Assembly (NCBI RefSeq): GCF_040581485.1
Contig: NC_090133.1
Location: forward strand, 19,840,001-19,904,000
Origin: Linepithema humile
Taxonomy: Eukaryota; Arthropoda; Insecta; Hymenoptera; Formicidae
Direction: 5' to 3'
Length of the DNA: 64,000 bases
Below, in pieces: positions 11,506 to 23,994 of the stretch. The position numbers and the translations under genes are program-made. The notes under the pieces are model-generated. The model did no database searches, was not told the DNA's origin, and saw only the letters and a list, made by a program, of their open reading frames with translations. Positions within the stretch are counted from its first letter, which is position 1. Each line of letters starts with the position of its first letter.

Positions 11506-14399
11506 TTACGCTGTGTCGGTCAATTCATCATTCGTTGTAGTAATTAAGACGTGACGATGAGGAACGATGCATCAGGCAGAGAGTGATGGACTGTAAACGT
11601 TATCACGAAACATCCAAGTTCGAGTTAGGTCTAGGCCTAGGGCAGAGATCACACGTACGGCAGGCATATACTTCCTCGAAACGAGAACTTGACCTATAAA
11701 AGCTCGCGATTGAGCTTTCGCGGCGGTAGTAATGTACCGCTCGCACGCGATCCCGCGCTTCGGAACGAGGCCGCGTATACCTACGAAACTATCCGGCGCG
11801 AAAATCGTTCCCATGCTATAAATACGAGGGACCGTGTTGAAGGAAGGGATGTAAATTAATCAAGGCTAATGCCTCGAACTCATGTTGCCTTATCGATAAC
11901 AGGTAGTTCCCTTCACTCTATGAAAGCTCCGCCGGTCCGTCCGCGTCGACGATACCAATCTTCTTAAAAGAAGATTCCTGCGCATCGGGTAATTCGCAGT
12001 AAGTTGTTTGCACAAGTCGAATGCTAAACTTCGCGGACGCATAGTCTTATCTAAAATAAGATTTACGGTCACGCGTTCGTGGTCAGAAATACTGCGTCTT
12101 TACCGCTGACAGAATTTAATAATAATTTTGGCAAACACCGAGATTCTGGAAATTAATTGCGTCGTTAAATTTTGTCATCGAAAGCGGTCCGCGTGAAGAA
12201 ACTGTGAGTTGCGGCATGAAAGATTGCAATTACTTCTGAAAATTAATGTCTCAAGTAATAATGAAAATTGTATTGATTTCAACGAGACACATATTATAAA
12301 TGAGAAAATTTAAAAATGTTGCATTAAGAGAACTCATTAAAGTGATAATGAGTTCACAAAAATATCCCAGCTGTTACATTTGAAAAATGGCGTTATAAGC
12401 TTCCGCTCTGCAATTACATGCAAATTATTTCGTATCTCGTTGAATCCATTCAGGAATGTGTTCTGTGCGCATAAATAATGTTCCGCAGCATGCGCAGGAG
12501 AATGTAAATTCACGCAAAGTTTAATGCGAGATCCGATGTATTCTCGTGCCTATTTATCGTATCAAAGAACTCTGAAATGTCAAGGATCGAAGGATACGCC
12601 ACGTCACGCCCATATCCGCCGATATTGGTCGCTTTCGCGAATGGCACGTCGTTGCATTCTGAGGCAATAATCCGCGAGACTTGCATTTGCTTTCAAGGGC
12701 GATATCGACCATTCGATATTTTTTCCGTGCAATTCCTTTTACTTCTGTTTAATGACGGGCTTTCGTGAGGAGGACTGACTGATAGCGAGCTTACAGCGCG
12801 TTCCAAGAAAACGTCTTTTTACAACGCAATCTAAAAATTTCCAACCGTTATCTTTAAATTATAAATAATTCAAAAAAACATTTTTTTTATTGTTTATTTC
12901 TTTGTTCATCCTCGAGGCCGACTCTTCCTCCGAAGTTGCATTAACAATTTCTGCAAAGTTGATACTGCAACTTAATTTCCCCGGACTTAAGAAAGTTATA
13001 ATAGTCGCAATGTTCAATTATGCGAACAAACTAATTTGAATGCGTTCGAGTGCGGGAGAAAGCAATTTTCAAGTCGAATGCGTTTCCGCAAGATCGATTG
13101 CGGAAACACAAAGAGCATGGTGCGAAGCACGTGGCGATGGCGCTTCGACGGACAGTGGTTGGTATCGACCGACCCCGAAATGTACCTTGGCCCCACCTCT
13201 CCGCCGAACCCCATCGGCATAACTAGCCCTACCCCGCCGCGCTGACTATCCGCGATACCGACACCGTTGCATCCCTCTGCCTGCTGTGCTCGCCTGCTTC
13301 TCTCCGAAGTCCAAACGTTGCGTCCTTGGAAAGAGGCATGACGCAGATTGGCGACGTGCCTAACGGCTTCTGATGCTGGACGGTTATTTTCTTGGCAGTT
13401 TGTTGCGCGAGATCTTCTCAATTTACATTTTATCTATTTTTTGTCGTTTTTTTTCTTCTTCTCGTTCGGCAGGATCCGTTTCGCGCGGTCATCAATATTC
13501 GTCGTAATTCAAAACCACGATTTTGACTACGACCGAATTAGGAAACGGTAACGCAAAAGCATACGATACGCGTAACATCGCGTTATATTCGCTCCTTTGA
13601 CGCCATTCGACAACAGAGGAGAGTATTGAAAGGTTTACGTCGCAGCTACATGTCGATACAAGCCTACCTTTGATGGTTGCGTATGGGGGGTGCACAATTA
13701 ACGCGTGCGCCTATTATAATATTAACGGTATTTGTGGAACAGATTGGCTCGCGAGTAGTAGCATAAAAGCCTTTGACGATACGTTAACAATGCGGTGTCA
13801 CTTAATTTTAGGTAGCAGGATTTAATTACTTGTTAGAGCAATAATTATTTGTTATTGGGTTTATTTACACGAATACCAGAGATAACGATGTCTAATTAGG
13901 TTAATCAAGTCATACATTTTTACGATTTTAATAGCGTGCAAAATTATTTTATATTTTGCATAATTATTTGCATTTACAAGGAAAGAAACAAAACTGAATG
14001 CATGTATAGAACAATAGCAGTAAACAGTAAATAAGACTTAATAAAGCAAATAGTCGGCAAAGCAATATGTAATAATAAATGATATTACTGTTAAATATTT
14101 ATTAGGATAATAATATTGCGTTTAACAAATACGAATGAATCGATGAGTAAAGCAGTTTATTTTATAATGTTTAAAAATCAACCCGATTTATCTTATATTT
14201 GAATAAATTACATATATTATATAAATATATAAATGTTTCGTCCGCTTATCCACTTCGTTCGTATTTACTTTATGACGTACATGAAATATTTTTCAATTAT
14301 AAAAAAATTGATATATTACAAAAATGTCACTTTACCAAAGAACCTCCATTTCCTTGATCTCCATACGAACATTTTACTAATTTAGCCATCAAGGCTTCG
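11502..14399. other. Mixed-composition noncoding DNA
   Basis: GC- and CpG-richer than its surroundings, notably 11570-12080 and 13030-13420, with TATA-like strings at about 11696 and 11817. ORFs of 80-135 codons occur on both strands, but all lack recognisable motifs, which is expected where stop codons are rarer. I cannot support a gene. The 13.03-13.42 kb islet could be a regulatory element or an unrecognised exon. Confidence 0.4.
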
Positions 14400-14567
14400 C
14401 AGATATTTCTTGCAATACCTGGTATATAGTATGTGAAGATAAATGTCACTTTTCAGCCGGAACACATAGAGGAAATCTCGAGGAAATCAATTTATCGATG
14501 TGTCCTCTACAATTGAAAATTGACATTTATCTTTAATAATATACCAACTATTGCGAGGAATATCTCA
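14400..14567. repeat. Long inverted repeat, about 80-bp arms
   Basis: Left arm about 14400-14480 and right arm about 14492-14567, inverted, share long blocks such as gataaatgtca, ggtatat and gcaata. The arms are roughly 80% identical by eye with a spacer of about 12 bp. Transcribed, this would fold into a single hairpin of about 165 nt. It is probably a MITE relic or another foldback. No clear target duplication was found. Confidence 0.75.
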
Positions 14568-17500
14568 TCCAACAAATTGGTGTGAGTCACGTGAAAACTA
14601 GGAAAGTACTGGTTTTTTATCTTTGTGATGATATGTTTCGTAATATTAATATCCTCAATAGGAGAGAATTTTTAACTTTTACTGTACGGTTCGATCCATA
14701 TTATTATTTAATATTTAACGATAAAGTTTTATATTTATTCTACGTTGCACGTGTGCACACGTTTGTTCCCTTTGTTCTCTTTATTTATTAATTGTAGAGA
14801 CATCTAGATTCAACTTTCTGTTGAGATAACATTTCTCGCACTACTAATTTTCTCAATAGAGGGACAAAGCTTAATGTGTTTTATCTTCACTGTAATCTCT
14901 GTGTCTATTTTGTCCCATTATCGGTTTCGTGTTTAGCAACGAAAGAGGGTCGTTAATTCAATTTAGGGCAAGCCTGATACGCTATCAGCCTTCATTCAAT
15001 CTTCGCGAAAAATGGTTCATTTGGATCGCGTTAAACTTTTAAGAAAGGCAGACACAACTTTGCGCGTCATCGCACGAAGTAAAGAGCGAGGTAAAGTGAA
15101 TTACGTAGTAGAGTGCAAGCAAACTTGCGAAAACGCCTTGCTGGACTGCTCGCCTCGGGCACACGAGTATTTGATCAAGTTATCGCAGGATTCCGGCGGA
15201 TATTAAGCAATTATCCAGATTTCGATTGGCAACATCCTTTCTTCAAAAAATGGGAATCGGATACACGCGCTCGCGATTACCAGGTGTTCGCAGATACGTC
15301 AGCTTTAACATATTATTCGCTTTATTAAGCAAAAGTGTAAAGAATATAATTAATACGAATTTAAGATAAGAATATAATATACGCTAATTTAATTTCGATT
15401 GCTCTGTTTGTTTCTTATGCATAAATACATTATTTTATGTTTCTTTAAATTTTCATTTTGCGCATTAAAATTTACTCTTTGCAGCTTATATTCGCATCGT
15501 TTCATTTTGTATTTCATATTCAAATGCAGCGATTAAGCTCCATGAAGCTTATTCCGTTCGGAAGGTCATGCAAATTACTAATAAATGTATTGTATCAACG
15601 CATTTAAGTATTCATACGAATTTTCTATCGATTCGAGAGGGATCAGAAATAGCTTCGCAATATTCTACAACCATTCTCTTTGACGAACTGCACGCTGCAG
15701 CAATAATTTGCGAATGAAGTCGTATCTAAATAGGCTTAACATGAAGAAAATTATAATTTTCGAAATAGTTTGCGACGGCACGTTCCGCGCACTTGCGTCA
15801 TGCATTCCTTTGTTCTGTTCGCGCCGGGAGTCGATTTCGCGACGATTAAGTTTCCTGCGCTCAGACTACAAACTTGCTATCACACAAGGCGCGCCGCTTG
15901 CGAAACGCAGATACCGACGACGATAATCACGGATTTGCGTAAACTAATGTCACCTCGATTCCACCATCGGTCACCATTGGAGCTTTCCGTTATCGCATTA
16001 TTCGCGTTCTCAAGCGCAACGAGCTTATATTTGCGCAGTGTGTTACGCTGTCTTGGCTGCAACGCCATTCCGCGACCTCAAAATATACGTACAAATGAAC
16101 ACGTTTCGCTGTCGATAGACATAATTTGCATAATGGGTCGCGTCGCGAAGTGACTTTTCGTGTAACACGTAGGGTTTATCCGCGTAGACGTGGTGCGCGT
16201 GCCAATAGAGTCTCCGGAAATATTTTCGCTCATTTATTACGCGAGGGCGGGCAGGGGAAAATAGAACGCTTCGACATTATCGCGTAAAAGGAGATCTTTA
16301 GTAAAAACGCGCGTCTGATGCTTTAACGCGTCCGTCATCGTGAAATGCATCTCGTCGGCTCTTTTCGGAATTATCCACGACGAGAAATCCTTTTCCTCGC
16401 GAACGACTGCAATGTGTGTGATTAAATTAAACGCGAATTTTTTCGCTAATAAGAGAGTTTCATATAAGCTCGCCCAAGAGCACACAGTTATTTGTCTCAT
16501 TAGTAAATTCTTTCTTTACTTTGAAGTTAATTAAATTTTCTTTAATTCACATCACCGCGGATTTCCTATTTAATGCAGATTTGTGTTTAATAAATGAAAA
16601 TATGTACAATTTCGCATTGTAGAAATTTTCCTTAGAAGCGGAAGTCATAAAGAAACAGGTTTGATATCTTATAATCAAATAACCAATGTTTGAGGAATCG
16701 TATATGCAGCATTTCAATTGCTGATAAAACATATTTGCTTATGTATTACATTGTGATCGAACGCATCATATAGGGCGGTATTTGAGTTTCTTCCCGGGAA
16801 CAATCGAAGTATCGTGTTTGCTGAAGTACAGTTTGCTGTGGTTGTCATTCAATGAAAAATAAAAGACGAGCGATCCGAGCTGAATATCCGTTATATTTAT
16901 CTGTCTCTTACCGGCGACGAAGCAAAATGGTCGCGCAAAACGGAGAAACTCTATATCGCAAATAGCGGCCGACCGACCTATCCTTGTCTCTTCATTTACA
17001 TTTGCATTTTAATGCTCACGCGTTATCGCCGCCGTTATGACCGACGTCTTTTCTTTTTCACGCGAGCTGTTTACATCGCTATTAAATCTGCACTTCTACG
17101 TCTTGTCGTAGCTGTCTATTTCTACAATGTAGCACGGAAAAAATATTATTGCGCAAAAATAGTGTTTTGCATATATTCAACAACAAACTTTTCAGTCAAA
17201 AGTGCTGGTTATCATCAAATTCATTGCAAAGTGAATATTTAACAGTTTTACAAGCTTTTTTTGTAATATAGTTTATAAAAGTGTATAATTATAAATTGCG
17301 TGTGTAACATATTTAAAAAAAAATGGTTCCAGCGAATGAACATAAATATTGAACAGAATTTGGAAACTGCAAAGTTTTACTACAAACGATAACATCAGCT
17401 GCTTCTGCAAATTCGTCGAACATTCACGGATGGTAGAAGCGCTGCGCCGCTTTGCTGCGTTTTTACCGGTAGCTGATGTAGTAGTTCAGAACCGATGCAT

Positions 17501-18268
17501 ATACAATTGTTTTTAATTAACGACACATAGTTTTACATATCCGATATTGAATATTGATGAAGTACATGCATCTACTTAATTAAAGATAAATTAATATTTT
17601 TAATTATATTGACGTTATGTTCTTGATTTGTTTTGTTTTTTCTTTGAAAATAAATTTATCGCTCCGTTTGCTCTTGTTATTGTAAATTAATTTAAAAAGC
17701 AGAAATTATCTCGGTTGTTATTTAATGAAGCGAAGCAAAATTGACTTACCCTGTTATTCTTTTTACACAGTTGCTTCCACCGCGGTTGCTTCCCTTTGCA
17801 CGAGCGTGTCGTGGTAAGATGTCGCGATAAAGGGTTAATATATTGATTAATTATTTTTGTTTTTATTTTTATAAACCTCATCGCCTTTGGTGTCCACGCG
17901 TTATATGTAGTCTCTGCATAACATGTTTTTGAACAATGAAGTACAGTTTTTATAAATAGTGCAAAAGACGTGCTGTACTCACTGAAAATTCTAGGACAAA
18001 GAAATTATGAAAAATTATAGAAAATCAATATATCTGTATTTTTTTACAAATTATGATTATTCATTGAATTTTATTATTATTATTTCGAAATCAGGGCAAT
18101 GTTTTGCGAATATATCAATTTAGAATGGAGCCATTATTGACTATCTCGCATGAAAAACAACAATTTATTACAAAATAGCGATATTTTTTCCACAGCGAAA
18201 TTGTGTTTAAGTATTATCAAAGTTGATTTGGCAAGTTCGGGTTTTAGCTATCAGAGTCTAGTTGTTCA
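14568..18268. other. Noncoding DNA, no supported gene
   Basis: Ordinary AT-rich sequence with a GC-richer segment at about 15000-16260. ORFs there (for example 15012-15206 and 15770-16153) show no domain, no codon-like conservation I can judge and no paired splice sites. Confidence 0.4.
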
Positions 18269-18350
18269 TAAAATTTGTTAACAGCTTAATTTGTTAACTA
18301 TTAACAACAAAATTTGTTAATTGTTAACAACAAAATTTGTTAACAACTTA
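18269..18350. repeat. Imperfect tandem repeat rich in aaaatttgttaa
   Basis: Units containing aaaatttgtta and gttaacaac recur four times with variable spacing. This is a low-complexity array without coding potential. Confidence 0.75.
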
Positions 18351-18446
18351 TTCGTTATTAAATATATGCAGGACGCTATATTAATTGAAACTTCATCGTG
18401 AAACGTCATTGATTAAATTTAAACGAAAAACATAAAACTGTAAAAT

Positions 18447-18487
18447 AATTGCTTTCTAAAATGAAATGTTAATTTTAGAAAGCAATT
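18447..18487. repeat. Perfect 16-bp stem hairpin
   Basis: aattgctttctaaaat at 18447-18462 is exactly inverted at 18472-18487, with a 9-nt loop. It may be the core of a small inverted-repeat element. It is too short for a typical pre-miRNA. Confidence 0.8.
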
Positions 18488-20272
18488 AACTCAATGTATT
18501 TTCATGGTTTTTCTCGCAAAAGTTATGCAAAGAACGCATTCGATATTAATAAAGAATATTTTTCTGGCAAACCGTTTCAATATTCGTATGATAAAATCAT
18601 ATTTATGCCAATGAAGACGAGTATATTCGCGTATGATTGCGGCATGTGATAAGAGCTGCGAGCACAATGTAATATTGTTTTATAAGATCCTACGCATATT
18701 TGCAGCAAATCTGTTTTAAATGAAGAGTAATTGCACGTTATCTTTTTTATTCACTTAATTATTCACTGCGTAGCAATATTATTCAATAAACCCCCATTAT
18801 TATAGTTAAATCTTCTGTTTCTCCTGATGCTGTATTTACGTTAAAACCAAATATATTCTGATTAGTTGCGGCTTGAGGAATGATAATATGTTCATATCAT
18901 AAGCACATTTTTATCTTCATTAGAGAGCAATTTTTTATTAGTAAGGAAAGTTTTGCGATTATCTCAGACGCGTAATTTCATTTATAGCAATTTTGTGATT
19001 CACTTATTCTATCGTATCACTTTTCGCTTGCGATTACTATTCATGCGAGAAAAATGTAACAGCAACGTCGTATCGCGTCGCGAGTCTACGTTAATGTCGG
19101 CCATCGCGCGCCGCGATAGTCGGATTCCCAAAATACGGGTATTATAATTGGCCAGCCAACACCCACGATTTATATGGAGGCAGCAGTCGCGCGTCGCCGA
19201 AAATTCTCGATTATAATAAATATTCAACGACCTTGCGTCACGTTCGACTTTCCCTTCTTTTTCAGGGCTGTCTAAAAAGAAACGTAATTATTTGGCGCTT
19301 GGTCTTCTTGCATCCTGCAAGCTGCGAAATCTTTTAATTGAAAGATGAACTATTTATGTTTCTTTGAAAGCCCACGCGGGTTTGAGACATAACGATTTTC
19401 CAATCGAGCTTTAACGTGTACTAATAACTTATATCAGTCAGCATTTGACACAATTTTGGCAGATATTTTCTCAACACGCCGGATGCAACATGCAACGTAT
19501 GGCACGTGCTGTAGTAAAATGAAATTTTACCTCACACAGCATTGTTTAAAACATATCTATAATTTCGCAATTCATAGTGCGAATGATTCAATATTTATGA
19601 CCACTTGCCAGCTCTTTGTATATAGAAAATAGAATATTTTATATACCCATAAATTATTAATATGTTTTCGTTATGCATGAGAAGTTGTTGAAAATAAAAG
19701 ATGACACATTCTTTGTATATCGCATGTACAATCGTAATTCACGACATCAAATCAACGATTCTTGGGAAAGGTTTTTTATATTAAATTTATTTTTTATATA
19801 TGATTTTCATATTATCTTGCGTACATTTTATTAGAAATGGGAATCATCAATCATCACTCGTGACCCGCACTAATGCTCGATTAAAGCTACTACTACGATT
19901 TAGACCACGCTTTTGTACTTTTGCCAAATCCGACATCTTCATTAATAAAGCCGGTGTTTGCGGTTAACAAAAATTGTAAAAGATAATATTAACGCGCATT
20001 AACGTATTTATAATTTATTTTTAATCGCAGAAAAATTATGAAAACAAAGAAGATAAATGCTGTAACTGTTACTGAAATCTCGAACGATGTGCGAGAAAAG
20101 AAGGAACGATGATGAAATTAGATTAATGCGGAAAGCCACATTTAGCGTGACGGGCATAATGGCGGGCATAAAAGTGATATCACGATGTATTCACGCGTGT
20201 CGTGACTCGAAAATCGAACAAACTACGTATACGTGAGAAAAGCGACGACGTTCAAAATAATCCAAGTCGCTC
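18488..20272. other. AT-rich noncoding DNA
   Basis: Nothing supportable is seen apart from isolated short ORFs without exon borders. Confidence 0.45.
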
Positions 20273-20325
20273 TATAAATACAATACGACATTCAGTCGTG
20301 TGCGGTGCGTCGCGATGTCCAGATG
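20273..20325 (+). promoter_or_regulatory. Candidate core promoter: TATA-like box, Inr and DPE
   Basis: A perfect arthropod initiator TCAGTC lies at 20292-20297, with the presumptive +1 A at 20294. AGATG at 20321-20325 starts exactly at +28 and fits the downstream promoter element consensus RGWYV. A TATAAATA string at 20273-20280 is too close (about -21) to be the usual TATA box, so Inr+DPE is the better reading. The nearest plausible exon downstream starts its coding part at 21141. The motifs are degenerate and could coincide by chance. Confidence 0.35.
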
Positions 20326-21140
20326 CTTACTTCTATTCGCTCGGTAATCATCGATTTAATTACCGGTTCTATTATATTAATTGAATCAATCAGTGGTTTG
20401 TAGTTGAGAAAACGTTTGGTCACGCAGAACATTTTAATTATATCTTTTTAATTCGATCGTTAAATAAAATGTGAGAATAATTTTGTCATTTAAGCACAGT
20501 GCAATTGTATGCAATGAAGTGACGTGTATTGAAGAAATGCGTATTTGCAAATATAAAAATACTTTACCGCGACGTTTCAAACATTGAATGATGGACATAG
20601 TGTGGATTGCGAGTAATTGATGATTACGATTTATCTGTACGCAACGAGACGTTAATTGGCATCTTTGCCAATTAATCGTATTACGATATAACAATCGAGA
20701 TCGTATCAATGTAATTGCATAACGCGTAAATAAATATGTCAATCAAGCGACTTCAAAATCGCGTTTAATTAACAGTGCAATGTACTGATAAAATTTTTTA
20801 AATATTTTTAATGTAACAATTTCGTAAATATCTATTTAAATAATATTATTATTATTTGATTATTAAATACGCATTAATTTTATTATAAATTTATACAAGT
20901 ATAAATGCAAGTATAAATTTATACAAGTACAAATTTATATTTTTCTTTCGCTTGCGAAACTTTCAGCGAATCTGGCATTTAATGGTTGTGCTACAATTTT
21001 AGATGAGGTGGGACGCGTCGCGTGTCGCTTTCGTGACTTCGCGTATCGTTGTGTCGCAGAACGGCGATCACGCAGCCGTCGGCGGAGTGCGTGCGTTTTG
21101 AGAGCGGTTGCAAAAAATCCGTGTAATTACGCGCCGCACA

Positions 21141-21226
21141 ATGGAGAGGCTTAGCGTGGCGGAAATGTTGCGCCGGAAAGATAGGAGGCGCCGCAGGGGA
21201 TGGACAGTGGTCGGGCACGAATTACG
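21141..21226 (+). CDS. Candidate short first coding exon (29 residues), alternative N-terminus
   Basis: The ATG at 21141 has A at -3 and G at +4. The preceding in-frame stop is TGA at 21099-21101, so translation could begin here. The exon encodes MERLSVAEMLRRKD, then an arginine run and GWTVVGHEL, and stops at a strong donor, cg|gtaagtatg, at 21227. Coding length is 86 nt, giving a phase-2 end, the same phase as the exon ending at 55587. It lies in a distinctly GC/CpG-rich patch (about 21000-21226) within AT-rich DNA, as expected for a first exon. The basic segment could bind membrane, nucleic acid or a partner. I do not recognise the protein. The splice partner must lie downstream, probably beyond the window. 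Confidence 0.42.
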
Positions 21227-21996
21227 GTAAGTATGATAAATCACGTGGAAATTTTTGGCTGCTTTATCGTAATATAAGATATTTCTCGGAGGCTGAAATA
21301 AATGCCAGGTGAGATCGTTACGGTAAACCGCACGTGCGGTAGAAAGGAAATGTTTTTGATCGAAGCCAAATTACACTCTAGAGACCTATAAAAATAAAGT
21401 TGCATCGCGTATTCGTGTTTCAAGATGATTTAATGAACCTCAGACTTTTTCTATAATGCACTGATGATTTTTTATGACTTTAATTCAAATTATAGGATAG
21501 AGTGCCAATTTATTAATTGACTAATTATATTAAATATTAATTATATTAAATTTTAGGATTTTTTATCAATCCGTAATTTTTTTTTTAACAAGAAGTTTAA
21601 AAGAATATTATTTAATCAGATTTTTGTCAACTAATATTGATTTCTAAATTAATTAAATAAATTTTATATGCGGAGCGTATCTATTACTTATTTCTTATAT
21701 GTTGCAAGTATGTTTATAATTATTAACAGTTCCAAACCTTTTTTTTAATTAAATAAAATTTAAGAAATTATTTCGTGTGTGTTTTCACATACTCCATATA
21801 TAATAATTTCATTCAATTTTCTATTATGATTGTAATCAAAGAAATTTATCGAGTTTTTTTATAAAATAATTAATAAGGAGAATTTGAAATATTTTAAATT
21901 GTGGGTGATGTGTACATCTGCTGGTAAAATGGCCAGCATATTGACCAGGTATTGTTAAAGGCTAACAGTTCTGAATAAACTTTCAATATTATTAAA

Positions 21997-22046
21997 GGCT
22001 TCGTGGAGCTTCAAAGGGGCTTCAAGAGGCTTCGAGGGGCTTAGAG
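21997..22046. repeat. Degenerate tandem repeat of ggcttc units
   Basis: Five imperfect 10-11 bp units built on ggcttcaagg, in AT-rich surroundings. Confidence 0.6.
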
Positions 22047-22620
22047 ATAATTTGAGAGAATATTGTTTTAATTATATAATATAAAAATATATATAAAATA
22101 GAAGAGTTAGGTTAGGTATAATGTAATCTAAATTTTATAATAAATTGATAAATTTTATATTCTTATTTTTATTCAAAGATTTGAAAAATTGAAGACATGT
22201 CCACAGCGCTGTAATATTATATAATTTATTTCTTCAAAATTATTATTCTATAGTTATTCTCATAAATGATTACTAAATTATAATTTTATAATCACCTGAG
22301 AATAATCTTGGAATTCAGCGTTTTTTGTAGCTCATTTATCGTTTCTTATTCCATATTGCTATTTGCAGTTATTTAAAGTTTGATCTATATAGCCACATTT
22401 ATTTTTTAACAGTGTTATTTGGGATATATTTAAGCTGCATCCACAAATTGCAGATCAGAGATATGGATTTAATACACAGATTTAATTTTATAATGTAATA
22501 ATATAATGTAGTTTTAACTCTAAACTGAACGCACATACTTTGTTGTTGATAAATAATAAATATGAATGGACAGACTAGAAAAGATCTTACTATGATCTTT
22601 GTCATCTGCTGAATATAAAC
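22047..22620. other. AT-rich noncoding DNA
   Basis: No gene or notable repeat seen before the 22-bp tandem array. Confidence 0.5.
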
Positions 22621-22703
22621 ATGAAGAAATTTAAATAAAAATATGAAGTAATTTAAATAAAAATATGAAGAAATTTAAATAAAAATGTAATTTAAATACA
22701 AAC
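22621..22703. repeat. Tandem repeat, 22 bp x 3 plus partial copy
   Basis: Units of atgaagaaatttaaataaaaat at 22621-22642, 22643-22664 (one substitution) and 22665-22686, then a decayed partial unit. It lies just outside the left arm of the inverted duplication. Confidence 0.85.
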
Positions 22704-22749
22704 TTAATTTAAATAAAAACTATATCTTCAAGATAGTCTTTTAGTCTAT

Positions 22750-23965
22750 TTACTTTAAGACAATTGATCAAAAATATTTATCTGTAATATTGTTGTGCTC
22801 TTAACTTGAATTTTGTAATTTTTTTTAAATCTGATACTCTGGCTCTTTATATTCAAAGAAAAAAAACTTTTCAAGATTTTGGTATGTGATATAATTTTTA
22901 CAGATCTATTATTCCAAAGTATAAAAAAGAGATGATATATTACTCACCGATAGATGATGCGCAACAGCGGAGTTGTAGCTTACACGTTCATCTGTAAAAT
23001 ACAAAAGAGAATTCAAATTATAATAGCGCTCGTAACAATTCATGTTTTAAAAATAAATATCACGCGCATTAAATTGTTCACTTATCTCTCAAGCAGATAT
23101 TTCGTAAAATTACATAAAAAATTGTATAAATATGTTAATTGTATCTCATATAAATATGGTAAATAATTATGAATATTAAACAATGTATTAATAAACTGGG
23201 ATAAACAAGCAATATATTCCGCAAATAACAAATGTTGAATAAATAATAATAAATTACCGTAACGTTGCTCCACCGATGCCCGATGTCCCCAGGGCCTTCT
23301 CCTCCTCTCAGTTCATCGATGACTGATTCCTTTATGACTCTCACTCACAAAAATACGATCGCGCGATGAACGATACTCCCGAATTTAACCGAATTTTTCG
23401 AATACGTGCTTTGTTATCGTGACAAAGAAATAACTCCGAATACGAAACGCACGAGTCTGTTCGACACTCGCGGAACAAGTAACAGAGGCAAAAGAAAATA
23501 AAAAAATACATAGTCAATTTTACGCGCCACCTGCCGCGCTTGTGCTATATCTAAACTACTTTTATTTTTTTCTCCGCTTTTTATACGTGAAAACTACTTA
23601 TATGTATATTCGCGTTTTAGGACATTTACAATGTTTTACTATCTTATATTATGTAAACGTGAAGTAATATATATAAGTTAAATTGAAAGATGTTCGAAAT
23701 AAAATATTTCTTGTTAATTGCGTGAGTTGATTAATAGTGTAAATCTTAATTGGCAGTTATTTGTGAAGAATATAACATTGCTACATATCGCGATCTCGAT
23801 TATAGAGTGATTCAGATTGTGATTTTAATAACGTGATTGTACGGAGTGATTTCTATGCTGTCTGATTTCAAATGTCGTGCGAATAATAACTAGTACGCGG
23901 ATAATATGTAGATAGCGCGCAACAACAGTACGCGGGTAATGCTCGCACACTGTACGTAAAAAACA
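22750..23965 (-). repeat. Left arm of a large head-to-head inverted duplication
   Basis: The reverse complement of this arm aligns along its whole length with 23995-25190. Conservation is uneven. It is highest (roughly 85-90% by eye) around 23258-23400, which contains a leader-like segment and an exon-like segment, and at the 44-bp segment 22948-22991. Elsewhere it is much lower but still alignable, including small blocks such as tagtttagatatagc. No transposase, terminal repeat or target duplication was found at the outer limits, which fade gradually. Outer and inner limits are approximate. Confidence 0.8.
22948..23335 (-). pseudogene. Left-arm copy of the duplicated two-exon unit, probably non-coding
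   Basis: Minus-strand exon 1 runs down to 23258 and ends in a donor (acg|gtaattt). The intron is 23257-22992, with ttttacag at its 3' end. Exon 2 is 22948-22991 (44 nt), with donor gtgagtaa. All three splice signals match the right arm. The exon-1 frame is preserved relative to the right copy, with one extra codon (KES...LRGGEGPGDIGHRW against KKL...LREGGGPGGIGHRR). Here the ATG is ATA, a TGA lies three codons upstream, and exon 2 runs into TAA after MNV. This copy is therefore either a dead coding copy or part of a noncoding RNA. No family is recognised. Confidence 0.45.
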
Positions 23966-23994
23966 ACAACAAACATCGTGACTCAGCGCCGAAA

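Noticed and set aside
11695..11825. TATA-box-like strings ctataaaag and ctataaata
   Set aside because: No initiator or exon at the right distance downstream was found, and such strings are frequent in AT-rich DNA.
13014..13421. 135-codon minus-strand ORF in a GC-rich patch
   Set aside because: No domain, competing plus-strand ORFs in the same patch, and no supporting splice borders. An exon cannot be excluded but cannot be supported.
15012..15328. Two overlapping plus-strand ORFs in a moderately GC-rich stretch
   Set aside because: No recognisable domain and no paired acceptor and donor keeping either frame.
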